From an uncultured Parasutterella sp. (GTDB lineage Bacteria > Pseudomonadota > Gammaproteobacteria > Burkholderiales > Burkholderiaceae_F): a stretch of DNA of 34,005 nucleotides. Numbering within the stretch: the stretch's first letter is position 1; each line of letters starts with the position of its first letter. A program made the position numbers and the translations under genes. The stretch lies in NCBI GenBank assembly GCA_900766055.1, contig CAAFTZ010000033.1, positions 1-34,005 of the forward strand, written 5' to 3'. Under the pieces are notes generated by a model that had not been told where the DNA came from, made no database searches, and saw nothing but the letters and a program-made list of their open reading frames with translations. This document shows positions 22,813 to 30,872 of this stretch, piece by piece.

Positions 22813-23751
22813 TTCAACCGGATTAGCCAAGATCGTTTCAAATGCCCGTTTAACATACGAGAGCAGTTCTTCGGTGAAAGGCGGTTTGTGCGCGGAGGAT
22901 GCATAGACGGCCCAAATATCAACGAGGATGCCTCGATATTTAGGAAGGACTACTTCCAAGCGGCCTTCAAGGACATCAAGAAGCGACTCAGAAATCGGAA
23001 GATAAGCAATTCCCTGGCCCCGCAAGCAGGCTCGGTAGAGCGGTTCACTGTAATTGCAGGCAAACTTAGGTGCGACTTTAAGTTTTTCTCTTTTTTCGCC
23101 ATGCGTGAACCACCAAGTGTAGACACCTCGTCCCTTGACATGCAGAAGTTCCTCACCTAAGTCTTCATCAATCACTAAGTTGTGCAGAAGGTCTTGTTTG
23201 AGAAGGTCTTTGATCGTTTCCGGTCTGGAGTGCGTGTCTAAATAAGAGGGCGAAGCACACATCCATGAATTAGATTTCCCGAGGCTTCTCTTGATATAGA
23301 GAGGATTGACTTTGCCCCCTATCTGAAACCTCAGGTCAATTCTATTTTGAACCAGCGGCAGAGGAGAGGCCGATAGCAGCAGCTCTATCCTTAGACCCGG
23401 ATGTAACTTCTGAAATTCTTCGATTAGCACGGGAAGTTTGAAATTCGCATACGTTGTCGCGATATTGATGCGGTAAAGACCGTCGTATTTTTCTGAGTGC
23501 CGTGGAGAATGGAAAATATCCGAAGCCATGTTTAGCAGTTCGCGTGCTCTCGGTAAAAAACTTTCTCCTGCAGAAGTCAAAGAAACTCTTCGTGTATTTC
23601 TGAACAAGAGTTTTTGATTTAAATCCTTTTCCAGCTCTGCCATTAATCGCGTCACCGTAGGTCTGGAGAGGTTTAAAGAACGTGCCGTCTCATTGAAGGA
23701 ACCGGTTTCAGCGATTTTTGAAAATACTTCTAATTTAGTTAGACGATCCAT
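22792..23751 (-). CDS. LysR-family transcriptional regulator divergent from the flavoprotein genes
   Basis: A 319-residue LysR-type regulator. The ATG at 23751 (MDRLTKLEVFSKIAETGSFN) is the typical family start; an in-frame TTG at 23766 is rejected. HTH at about 3-61 (TARSLNLSRPTVTRLMAELEKDL ending in FRNTRRVSLTSAGESF, here described in parts), then a substrate-binding domain from about 90 (LYRINIATTYANFKLPVLIEEF). It belongs to the PF03466 type with the R-Q-G-I-A-Y-L-P motif near 260. It is divergent from two tandem flavoprotein genes with 145 bases between starts, so those are the likely targets. The inducer may be the substrate of the reductases; this is inference. Confidence 0.88.
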   Translation of the reverse strand: MDRLTKLEVFSKIAETGSFNETARSLNLSRPTVTRLMAELEKDLNQKLLFRNTRRVSLTSAGESFLPRARELLNMASDIFHSPRHSEKYDGLYRINIATTYANFKLPVLIEEFQKLHPGLRIELLLSASPLPLVQNRIDLRFQIGGKVNPLYIKRSLGKSNSWMCASPSYLDTHSRPETIKDLLKQDLLHNLVIDEDLGEELLHVKGRGVYTWWFTHGEKREKLKVAPKFACNYSEPLYRACLRGQGIAYLPISESLLDVLEGRLEVVLPKYRGILVDIWAVYASSAHKPPFTEELLSYVKRAFETILANPVEQRAEEN

Positions 23752-23789
23752 ATTTGATTGTTCCAAAAAATGAAATAGTCTTATTAGTT

Positions 23790-23799
23790 TTCGATCGAA
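23790..23799. promoter_or_regulatory. Candidate LysR operator (perfect palindrome)
   Basis: TTCGATCGAA is a perfect 10-base palindrome in the 145-base region between the LysR gene and the first flavoprotein gene, within otherwise AT-rich sequence. A role as operator is inferred from position only. Confidence 0.3.
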
Positions 23800-23896
23800 T
23801 TATTTAATTAATTTTACTTAGTATTTCCGACTGAAAGACAACTTAATTTTTACCGATCTTCTGGTTTAAGACGTAATTTCCATTTAAGGAGCAAAA

Positions 23897-25387
23897 ATGA
23901 CATTCACCAGACGGAAATTTTTTACTTTCAGCGGATCTGCGGCAGCCCTCTCTTTATTCAAGCGTGCAGAGGCAATGCCTGTTGAACCTCCGTCAAAATA
24001 CGACGAAGATTTTGACATTGTTATTGTGGGCGGTGGGGGCGCCGGTTTGTCAGCAGCTTGCGCGGCATCAGAACTAGGCGCTTCAGTTCTTGTTCTTGAG
24101 AAAAGACCCTTTCTAGGCGGATCGTCTCTCATTACCGACGCGATGTTTGCCGTCGGAGGAACGAAATTACAGAAATCCAGGAACATTAAAGATTCTCCGG
24201 AACTCTATGCGAAAGATTTGTATGAAGTCGGCAAACACTTCAATCAAAAAGGGCTTCCGGAAGCTCTTTCTCAAGCAGCGTTAAAGCAGTATGAGTGGAT
24301 GGAAAGTGTGTTAAATGTCCATCCCTTCACGCTGGAACATCAGGGCGGTCAATCAGTTCCTCGGTCACATCAATTTAAGGCGCCGGAAGTTATTAAAGTC
24401 ATGACGAAATTTGCGCAGGAGCATGGCGTAAAAATCTTAACAGGGATTTCAGCCTCACGATTGTATTGGGATGAAAAGGAAAAAAGAATCTGCGGTGTTA
24501 AAGCGGTTAATGCTAAGAAAGAGATTCTGAGTTTTCATGCTAAAAGAGGCGTCATCATTACTTCCGGCGGGTTTGCAAGAAATCCGCAGGTCCTTCAGCG
24601 TTTTGCTCCGTATCTCAAAGATGTGCAGGTACTTTCAGGCACAGGTTCTCTAGGTGAAGGAATGTTAATGGCACAAGCTTACGGTGCCGATGTTAGAGAT
24701 ACTTCCTTTATCGCTGCAACCTTCGGCGCTAAGAAAGGCATGACAGACATTAGTGAATTGTCTTTTATCCAATTTAACGGAGGTGTTGTCGTCAATAAAG
24801 ATGGGAAGCGATTCGTTGATGAATCCAAAACCTATATGGAGATCAGCGAGCAGGCGGTCAAACAGCCGGAAGGAAAGGCCTATACGGTTTTTGACAGCGA
24901 TATTGTCAGAGAAGCGGTAAAAGACACGCCCGCTCTTTCGCGAATGTGGCTCCCGATTCCGGAAGGCAAGATCCCTGACTACGTTTATTCTGGGAACACA
25001 GTAGCGGAAGCCGCTAAGAAAGCAGGACTTGATGGCGTTGAACTAGAGAAAACGATTGAAAAGTACAACAAAGATGTCGCAAACGGCGCCGACACAGAGT
25101 TCGGCCGCCAGCATCTGGAAGGAAAAACCGGAAAGCTCGTAAAAATCGAGAAAGCACCGTTTTTTGTATTCCTAACTTCGAGCGTTATTTTCGGAACTTA
25201 CTGCGGCCTGCTCATCAACGCAAACACTCAAGTTATTGATGTCTTCGGAGATGCAATTCCCGGTCTTTATGCCGCAGGAGAAGTAACCGGCGGTCTCCAC
25301 GGGGCAGGTTACATGAGCGGTTCAGGCTATGCAAAGGCCCTCAGTTTCGGAAGAGTGGCCGGTCAAACAGTATTTAAGGCTAACTGA
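23897..25387 (+). CDS. Tat-exported FAD-binding reductase, fumarate/urocanate reductase superfamily (copy 1)
   Basis: A 496-residue flavoprotein (PF00890). The ATG has AAGGAG 6 bases upstream. Residues 1-27 are a Tat signal (TRRKFFTF, then a hydrophobic stretch ending near AEA-M). The FAD dinucleotide fold follows: DIVIVGGGGAGLSAA (about 40-54), with Glu at the end of strand 2 (VLVLEKRPFLGGSS). The C-terminal FAD motif is GDAIPGLYAAGEVTGGLHG then GAGYMSGSGYAKAL. The active-site segment GKRFVDESKTY puts Y313 four residues after the Glu, where fumarate and urocanate reductases have the catalytic Arg. There is no haem (CxxCH) or FMN-binding domain, so the electron donor must be another protein. 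Probably a periplasmic anaerobic respiratory reductase of an unknown unsaturated acid. Confidence 0.85.
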   Translation: MTFTRRKFFTFSGSAAALSLFKRAEAMPVEPPSKYDEDFDIVIVGGGGAGLSAACAASELGASVLVLEKRPFLGGSSLITDAMFAVGGTKLQKSRNIKDSPELYAKDLYEVGKHFNQKGLPEALSQAALKQYEWMESVLNVHPFTLEHQGGQSVPRSHQFKAPEVIKVMTKFAQEHGVKILTGISASRLYWDEKEKRICGVKAVNAKKEILSFHAKRGVIITSGGFARNPQVLQRFAPYLKDVQVLSGTGSLGEGMLMAQAYGADVRDTSFIAATFGAKKGMTDISELSFIQFNGGVVVNKDGKRFVDESKTYMEISEQAVKQPEGKAYTVFDSDIVREAVKDTPALSRMWLPIPEGKIPDYVYSGNTVAEAAKKAGLDGVELEKTIEKYNKDVANGADTEFGRQHLEGKTGKLVKIEKAPFFVFLTSSVIFGTYCGLLINANTQVIDVFGDAIPGLYAAGEVTGGLHGAGYMSGSGYAKALSFGRVAGQTVFKAN

Positions 25388-25498
25388 TTTAAAAGAATAG
25401 TTAGCCGTTAACGAAGCGGCCTGCAGAGGCTCATTCAGTAATTAAACAGCTTCTTCACTGGATTCTCGCAGGTCCGCATTTTCACAAAGGAGAAAGTG

Positions 25499-26980
25499 AT
25501 GGAAGTTTCAAGAAGAAACCTATTCAAGGGCATGACTGTCAGCGCATTGATGATGAGTGCACCGGCATTTGCTCAACTGGAAGCTCCGCAAAAATGGGAT
25601 GTAGAATATGACATCGTGATCGTCGGAGGCGGCGCTGCCGGCTTGTCAGCAGCAACCGTAGCAGCTGATGAAAAACTTTCAGCTGTTCTTTTCGAAAAGC
25701 AGAGTTTTCTCGGAGGATCTTCTGTTTTAAACGGCGGTATGTTTACCGTGGCCGGTACTAAAGAGCAGGAAAAACAGGGGATTAAAGACTCACAAAATCT
25801 GTTTTTTAAAGATATGATGAGAGCGGGGAAGAACAAGAACAATCCCGATGTGGTAAAGGCTTTTGTTCAAACTGCGAATGAACAATACGACTTTATCCTC
25901 AATAAGCTCAACCTTCACCCTGACACGGTGGCCCATCAAGGTTATCAAAGTGTTCCGAGATCTCATCACTTTGTGACTTCTCAGATTCTGACGGCCATGG
26001 CTGCTTACGCTAAGAAAGGCGGAGTCAAGATTGAAACAGGAGTAAAAGTCCTGCGTTTGGTCTGGAACAAAGATCACAGCAAGATTGCAGGTGTTGAAAT
26101 TGAGCACAAAGGCAAAAAACAATTCGTCTTAGCGAAGAAAGGCGTCCTTTTGGCCGCCGGCGGCTTTTCAAGAAACCCTGAATTGTTAGGAAGATACAAT
26201 CCTCCGCTTGAAAATGCAGTTTCGATCGCAGGAGCAGGGACGCAGGGAGACGGGGTCTTAATGGGCTTAGCTGTCGGGGCCGACATGCTCGATGTTGCTT
26301 ACATTAAAGCTACTTATGGTTTTAAATTGAATCCGAAACACATCGATGAACTCTCAACTATTTATTGGTCCGGTGGAATCATCGTTAACAAAAATGCAAA
26401 ACGCTTTGTAGATGAATCTCAGTCTTATAAGATTCTCGGTGATTATGCTCTGGCTCAACCTGAAGGTAAAAGCTTTATTGTTTTTGACCGTCAAATGGTT
26501 GAAAACGACTACAAAAATAACCCTCAAGGCAGGATATTGATTGAGCCTATTGTTAAAGAGAATAAAGTGCCGGATTGGATTTATGCTGGTGATTCCATTG
26601 AGGAAGCCGCTCGCAAAGCCGGACTCAATCCTGAGGCTCTTGTTAAAACTGTCAAGGAGTACAACGAAGGCATAAAAGATTCATCCGATGCATTCGGACG
26701 CAAGACGTTAGTGGATACCAGCGGCAAACCGCTTCCGTTAGATAAAGGACCGTTCTACATCATGCCCGCGACAGCAGCTGTCATTGCGACGTATTGCGGC
26801 TTGAGAATTAATAAGGATTCAAAGGTTCAGAATATTTTCGGAGAAGTCATTCCGGGATTGTGGGCAGCCGGAGAAATGACCGGCGGTGTTCACGGCGCCG
26901 GCTATATGTCTGGTTCGGCTTTTGGAAAAGCGCTGACGTTCGGACGTATTGCGGCGAAAGATATCGCTAAACAGAAATAA
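25499..26980 (+). CDS. Tat-exported FAD-binding reductase, fumarate/urocanate reductase superfamily (copy 2)
   Basis: A 493-residue paralogue of the previous protein, 111 bases downstream. The ATG at 25499 has AAAGGAG at 25486-25492; a GTG three bases earlier is too close to it. The Tat signal is SRRNLFKGM, a hydrophobic stretch, and a clean cleavage site after APAFA. FAD motifs: DIVIVGGGAAGLSAAT and LFEKQSFLGGSS; C-terminal GEVIPGLWAAGEMTGGVHG then GAGYMSGSAFGKAL. AKRFVDESQSY places Y310 at the catalytic-Arg position, as in copy 1. Both copies share QSVPRSH around residues 150-156, a segment near the substrate pocket in this superfamily. No haem or FMN domain. The two proteins may act on related substrates or as a pair. 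Confidence 0.85.
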   Translation: MEVSRRNLFKGMTVSALMMSAPAFAQLEAPQKWDVEYDIVIVGGGAAGLSAATVAADEKLSAVLFEKQSFLGGSSVLNGGMFTVAGTKEQEKQGIKDSQNLFFKDMMRAGKNKNNPDVVKAFVQTANEQYDFILNKLNLHPDTVAHQGYQSVPRSHHFVTSQILTAMAAYAKKGGVKIETGVKVLRLVWNKDHSKIAGVEIEHKGKKQFVLAKKGVLLAAGGFSRNPELLGRYNPPLENAVSIAGAGTQGDGVLMGLAVGADMLDVAYIKATYGFKLNPKHIDELSTIYWSGGIIVNKNAKRFVDESQSYKILGDYALAQPEGKSFIVFDRQMVENDYKNNPQGRILIEPIVKENKVPDWIYAGDSIEEAARKAGLNPEALVKTVKEYNEGIKDSSDAFGRKTLVDTSGKPLPLDKGPFYIMPATAAVIATYCGLRINKDSKVQNIFGEVIPGLWAAGEMTGGVHGAGYMSGSAFGKALTFGRIAAKDIAKQK

Positions 26981-26990
26981 GTAACTTAGC

Positions 26991-27022
26991 TTAGGCGGGG
27001 ATTTACTCAAGTCCCTGCCTAA
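26991..27022 (+). terminator. Strong intercistronic hairpin between the second flavoprotein and the TIGR04076-type gene
   Basis: TTAGGCGGGGA (26991-27001) pairs with TCCCTGCCTAA (27012-27022) over 11 positions (one G-T) around a 10-base loop. No T tract follows, so it may weaken rather than stop transcription, or protect the 3' end of the flavoprotein mRNA. The next gene starts 19 bases later. Confidence 0.45.
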
Positions 27023-27041
27023 TCATTTGATTGGAGTCAAA

Positions 27042-27437
27042 ATGAAACATCGCGTGAAAGTAACTGTGTTGGATACTCTGCTTTATGAAGATCTTCAGCG
27101 TGAGTATTGTCAAAATCCTTGCTCAGGAAAATGTCCTGTATACAACAAAGGCGATGTTTTTGTCTTTTATCGTGAAGAAGGTAGGGACAGCTTTTGGGAG
27201 TGCGGTTTAAATACGTTAGTGTCAACAACAGGGAATCCAAAAGAGATAGCCGGAGGCCCCGCTAAGCCTTTTTGCTCTGAGGCTTGGGATGCAATCTCAA
27301 GGTACATCTACACCGGATTGCAGGGCGGTTCGATTATGAAAGGCTGGATGAAGGAAGAAAACACTATGATTGCGTGTTGTTCTGATGGGACGAGACCTGT
27401 GATTTTCAAAATAGAAAGAGTGGATTTACCCGAATAG
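27042..27437 (+). CDS. TIGR04076-type small cysteine-containing protein
   Basis: A 131-residue cytoplasmic protein. The ATG at 27042 follows GGAG by 5 bases; a TTG at 27027 is rejected. It reads like the TIGR04076 family: MKHRVKVTVLDTLLYEDLQ, then EYCQNPCSGKCPVYNKGD with three Cys, CSEAWDAISRYIYTGLQGG, and the C-terminal signature WMKEENTMIACCSDGTRPVIFK with a Cys-Cys pair. Function of the family is unknown. It is somewhat longer than the roughly 90-110 residues I recall for the family, with an insert near 55-75. Its place right after two flavoprotein genes suggests a shared regulon, and the Cys pattern hints at a redox or metal role; both are inference. Confidence 0.75.
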   Translation: MKHRVKVTVLDTLLYEDLQREYCQNPCSGKCPVYNKGDVFVFYREEGRDSFWECGLNTLVSTTGNPKEIAGGPAKPFCSEAWDAISRYIYTGLQGGSIMKGWMKEENTMIACCSDGTRPVIFKIERVDLPE

Positions 27438-27526
27438 AGAAGGAACTAAGTTTAGGTTGCGGGCCGTTGGATTATATTAAAAAAAGGATGAGCGTTTAAA
27501 AATAGGTAAATAGGGAAGACTTGCTT

Positions 27527-27712
27527 ATGATGCTTAGTTACCAAACTTCGAAAAAAATAGATTCATTTCTATCTTTTTTTCTTGCCACCTCGATTCTGGT
27601 GGAGATTATTGGGTTGTTTTTGGTGGGGCTTCTTTGGTGTTATGGATGGGGAGATATGAGCGCTCCATTTAACTTTTCTGACTTCCTGAAGCTCCTTTTC
27701 CAGCCGGAGTAG
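27527..27712 (+). CDS. Possible small membrane protein (61 aa)
   Basis: The ATG at 27527 is 8 bases after AGGGAAG. The product has one long hydrophobic segment (about 17-44, including SILVEIIGLFLVGLLW) with a short polar N-terminus and a C-terminus ending LKLLFQPE. I recognise no family. The combination of a fair ribosome binding site and a clean membrane segment favours a real gene, but AT-rich sequence can give such frames by chance. Confidence 0.35.
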   Translation: MMLSYQTSKKIDSFLSFFLATSILVEIIGLFLVGLLWCYGWGDMSAPFNFSDFLKLLFQPE

Positions 27713-28262
27713 CATTATGGGTAGAGGTAGTGCCAGCTTAAAGTATCGATCTACTATCAAATGAGATGCAGATATTTCCGGCGCTAGAGGCGAATTACTA
27801 CCGCTGTGGCCAAATTTTAAGACTTGAGTTTCCGTAGGCTCAGAAGCCTTTCATCCTATAAAGCATTCAACTTCCAAGAAATTGAGTGTTCATTAATATT
27901 CACGATCTTCTCTTTTGGTTAAGAGTCAGATAAAACTTAAAGAGGAGAATTCGCCCATGCAAGAGTTGAGTTTTACGGTCTCCCCTCCGGACAAATTTTC
28001 GGGAGATTATTGCTTGCCAATTAGTCTTGACACGTAAGTCGGTTCAACTTAAAGCAGTGTTGAAATAATCGAGGCTACCATTCGTTTAGCTTGGTGATCA
28101 TAGAGTTTTTAACTTTTTGCTTTTTTGATAAAAGAGCAGTTTCCAGACTCCATCCATTCAAGATCTTTTACGAACGTTTTATTTGTTCCTTTGGGAGAAG
28201 CACCGGCGAGGAAAAACGAGATCCTTATAATGCTCCTTCCTAGATTCTTGTGGACAAGCTCG
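27713..28262. other. 550-base stretch without a well-supported gene
   Basis: It contains a short frame with a good ribosome binding site (27957-28037), a TTGACA at 28027-28032 with only a weak -10 (TAAAGC) 17 bases later, and a TATAAT at about 28226. The coding frame of the following endonuclease stays open back to about 28125, but signal-peptide position argues for the later start. No terminator, tRNA or repeat was seen. Confidence 0.5.
27957..28037 (+). CDS. Possible 26-residue peptide or gene remnant
   Basis: The ATG at 27957 lies 9 bases after AGAGGAG, one of the better ribosome binding sites of the window, yet the frame stops after 26 codons (MQELSFTVSPPDKFSGD and 9 more residues). It could be a leader peptide for endA, a small protein, or the start of a decayed gene. 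Nothing about its sequence is recognisable. Confidence 0.25.
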   Translation: MQELSFTVSPPDKFSGDYCLPISLDT

Positions 28263-29018
28263 ATGAAGCCTTTGATTTCATTTTTTTTAGTTTTGACGTT
28301 TTTGGTCGACCTTTCAGTTGCATTCGGACGCGAGGAACCGGCAGGGAACCTAACGTTCCAAAGTTTTAACAAAGCTAAGAAAGCACTAGAACAATTTGTT
28401 GTACCTGGTCATAGAGTTACGCTTTATTGTCAAGCACCCTTTGATGAAAATAAAAATATCCGCCTTCCTTCGGGTTTTGAGACTGCTGTTCATCAAAAGC
28501 GAGCCTCACGTGTTGAGTGGGAACATGTAGTGCCGGCGGAAAACTTCGGAAGATTTTTTACTGAATGGCGTGAGGGCTCTCCTAGGTGTATCGACAACAG
28601 GGGCAGGGCGTTTAAAGGAAGAAAGTGTGCAGAAAAAGAAAATGTTATGTTTCGGTTCATGCAAAGCGACATGTATAACCTTTATCCGTCCATCGGAGCA
28701 GTCAATGCAGAAAGAGGAAATAAGAATTTTGAGATACTTTCCAGCAGCATTCCCAATACATTCGGTTCCTGTGCAATGAAAATTTCAGGCAATAAAGCAG
28801 AACCTCCTCAAGCTTCAAGAGGAGTAATTGCAAGGACTTATAAGTATATGGCCTACGCGTATCCCGATTATTTCCGAATGAGCCCAAGTCAAGCGAGACT
28901 GATGGATGTTTGGGATAAATCCTATCCGGTCCAGAAGTGGGAATGTGAAAGGGCTAAGAAAATACAGGCGCTCCAGGGTAACGAAAACCCGTTTGTTTCG
29001 AAAGCCTGTAATCAGTGA
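28263..29018 (+). CDS. endA: Secreted endonuclease I (EndA/NucM family)
   Basis: A 251-residue periplasmic or secreted DNase (PF04231, beta-beta-alpha metal fold). The ATG at 28263 gives a normal signal peptide (MKPLISFFLVLTFLVDLSVA); in-frame starts further upstream would put about 45 extra residues ahead of it. Catalytic region: RVEWEHVVPAENFGR with H88 as general base, then MQSDMYNLYPSIGAVNAERG with the metal-binding Asn and the Arg. The C-terminus has GVIARTYKYMAYAYPDYF and WECERAKKIQALQGNENPFV, as in E. coli EndA and Vibrio Vvn. Six or more Cys fit the disulphides of the family. It probably degrades external DNA for nutrients. It is convergent with the polysaccharide genes. Confidence 0.92.
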   Translation: MKPLISFFLVLTFLVDLSVAFGREEPAGNLTFQSFNKAKKALEQFVVPGHRVTLYCQAPFDENKNIRLPSGFETAVHQKRASRVEWEHVVPAENFGRFFTEWREGSPRCIDNRGRAFKGRKCAEKENVMFRFMQSDMYNLYPSIGAVNAERGNKNFEILSSSIPNTFGSCAMKISGNKAEPPQASRGVIARTYKYMAYAYPDYFRMSPSQARLMDVWDKSYPVQKWECERAKKIQALQGNENPFVSKACNQ

Positions 29019-29042
29019 GAGACCGTTTTCAATCTTCCTAAA

Positions 29043-30668
29043 TCACTTTTTTGTTTTTAGAGAGGTGATAATTTCCGGCTCGCTCCAACGATAATCTTGA
29101 TCCAGCCAAGATTTGTTGTCGAATGAAAACTTACATTTGATTCCTGCTAGATCTAAGAGCAAGAAAGAGAGCCAATCCGCTCTAAAAGGTCTGTTGATTA
29201 AAAGTTCACGCTTTTGCGCGAGGTTTTTTTTATTGCTCCAAAAAAGGAACGGAATTGTATAACCCCCAAGCGTTTTTGAGGAGTGACCAACAAAATCGCC
29301 TCGATTTCCCGATTCTGCCCCATGGTCAGAAAGGTAAATCCAATCGCAAGGAGTGTTTTTTGTAGCATCCTTCGTTATTAGAAGAGTTTCAGAAATGATT
29401 TTGTCCTGATATAACATTCCAAGGTTATATTGTTCTTTAAGAATCAGCGTTCTTTGCGAACGCCCCATTTCTTTTAGAAACCTGCTAACGTCGTCGTCCT
29501 TATTCCATGTTGCTTTGGTTCCTTTCGGAAACCTCAGAGCAAAATGGGGATGAAGACCGATCAAATGAACTACTATCAATTTCTTTCTATAGTTTTGGGA
29601 CAAAGCATTCTTTAGTTCGGGAATTACTTTCTCGTCAAAGGACATACTAGATCTCCCGGGCTGCCTATTCATTTTTACTAGATTGTCAGCAAAACTCGAA
29701 TATTCAGCCTCTATCCCCAAGTCGTCTTGATTACTGATCCAAGTGATGTGATAACCCGCTTCCTTGAACAAAGCCAGTAAATGGACATGTTCTCCAGACG
29801 GTTTATTGATGTCAAATTCCAACATTGAATTGAAAGCTGAGACTGTGCTAAATCTTGTCGAATATGCTTCATTCGTTTTAATGAAAAGCGGATCTTTTAC
29901 TTCAATTTCCTTTAACCGAGGAGTTGTGTTCCGAGAGTATCCGTACAACGACATATCTTCGCGCGATGTACTCTCACCGATAATCAAGACTATCGTTTTA
30001 GGGTCCTCTGCTACACTTGAAACAAGGTTTTTAGCTGCTAACAAATAGCGCTTGTTCTCCTTCTCAATATCTCTCCAATAATCTTGTTGGGTGTTCACGG
30101 CGTTGAATAAGCCAACATAAACAAATAGGGGAAATTTTTTGCGCCAAGAGTCCTGGTAAAACGAGAATATAAATATAAATGCTAAGACGGCTATAAAAAT
30201 TAAGTATTTTTTTGACCTTGGGATGTTAAGTTGCGCAATTTTGGTTAGACAAATAGTGCAAAAAAAGAAAACTGAAAAAAAAGAGAGTCCCCAGATTAAT
30301 AATTCTTCTAGCCCGGCCTTTATATAGCTCACAGCCTCATCAATATTCGTGTTAGCCAACGCTTCTACAACAAACGAAGAATCAATGGAAGCTTCGTAGT
30401 TTTCATAAAGAAAACCTTGAATTCCGCAGAAAGAGGAGACGATAAGACAAAATCCCACATTAACGATGAAAAGTATTTTTTTTAATAAACTATTCAGTCG
30501 TAAAGTAAGTAGAATAGAGAGGGGTATATAAAAAGCAGCAAGTTGAGCGCCTCGAATAAAACCTAATGAGATGCCTGAAAATATAAACAAAAGAAGAACG
30601 TAAGAAAAAATCCATGGCAGTGCGGTACTTGAATCTGCAGCATTTGTGCTTTTTTCAAAGTCGTTCAT
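29043..30668 (-). CDS. Phosphoethanolamine transferase family membrane enzyme
   Basis: A 541-residue membrane protein of the sulfatase/alkaline phosphatase superfamily. The ATG at 30668 has GAGG 6 bases ahead; an ATG two codons earlier overlaps that site. About five N-terminal helices (to about 170) are followed by a periplasmic catalytic domain: VLIIGESTSREDMSLYGY with the nucleophile T234, HLIGLHPHFALRFP, and the metal site LSDHGAESG. The family (EptA, EptB, EptC/CptA) adds phosphoethanolamine from phosphatidylethanolamine to lipid A or core sugars, lowering sensitivity to cationic peptides. Which acceptor is used here is unknown; its place next to glycosyltransferase genes suggests core or surface polysaccharide. 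Confidence 0.85.
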   Translation of the reverse strand: MNDFEKSTNAADSSTALPWIFSYVLLLFIFSGISLGFIRGAQLAAFYIPLSILLTLRLNSLLKKILFIVNVGFCLIVSSFCGIQGFLYENYEASIDSSFVVEALANTNIDEAVSYIKAGLEELLIWGLSFFSVFFFCTICLTKIAQLNIPRSKKYLIFIAVLAFIFIFSFYQDSWRKKFPLFVYVGLFNAVNTQQDYWRDIEKENKRYLLAAKNLVSSVAEDPKTIVLIIGESTSREDMSLYGYSRNTTPRLKEIEVKDPLFIKTNEAYSTRFSTVSAFNSMLEFDINKPSGEHVHLLALFKEAGYHITWISNQDDLGIEAEYSSFADNLVKMNRQPGRSSMSFDEKVIPELKNALSQNYRKKLIVVHLIGLHPHFALRFPKGTKATWNKDDDVSRFLKEMGRSQRTLILKEQYNLGMLYQDKIISETLLITKDATKNTPCDWIYLSDHGAESGNRGDFVGHSSKTLGGYTIPFLFWSNKKNLAQKRELLINRPFRADWLSFLLLDLAGIKCKFSFDNKSWLDQDYRWSEPEIITSLKTKK

Positions 30669-30872
30669 TACCATCCTCTTGAGTTCTTGGCTTCTTTTTT
30701 ATAAAAAATATTCCATTCGATATTTTTGTAGAATTTTACTTACGCGGACGGAATAAGAAGAACATATTTAAAAGTGATTTCCCCAGATTAGTTTCCAAGA
30801 ATGAAAAAAGCTTGATAGAAGCGTCATGTGTCGCTATAAGTAGTGCCTCTAAAATAAATTGCCATTCAAAAT

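Noticed and set aside
27819..27836. AGGCT-CAGA-AGCCT hairpin followed by TTT in the gap before endA
   Set aside because: Only five base pairs and no gene shortly upstream that would need a terminator.
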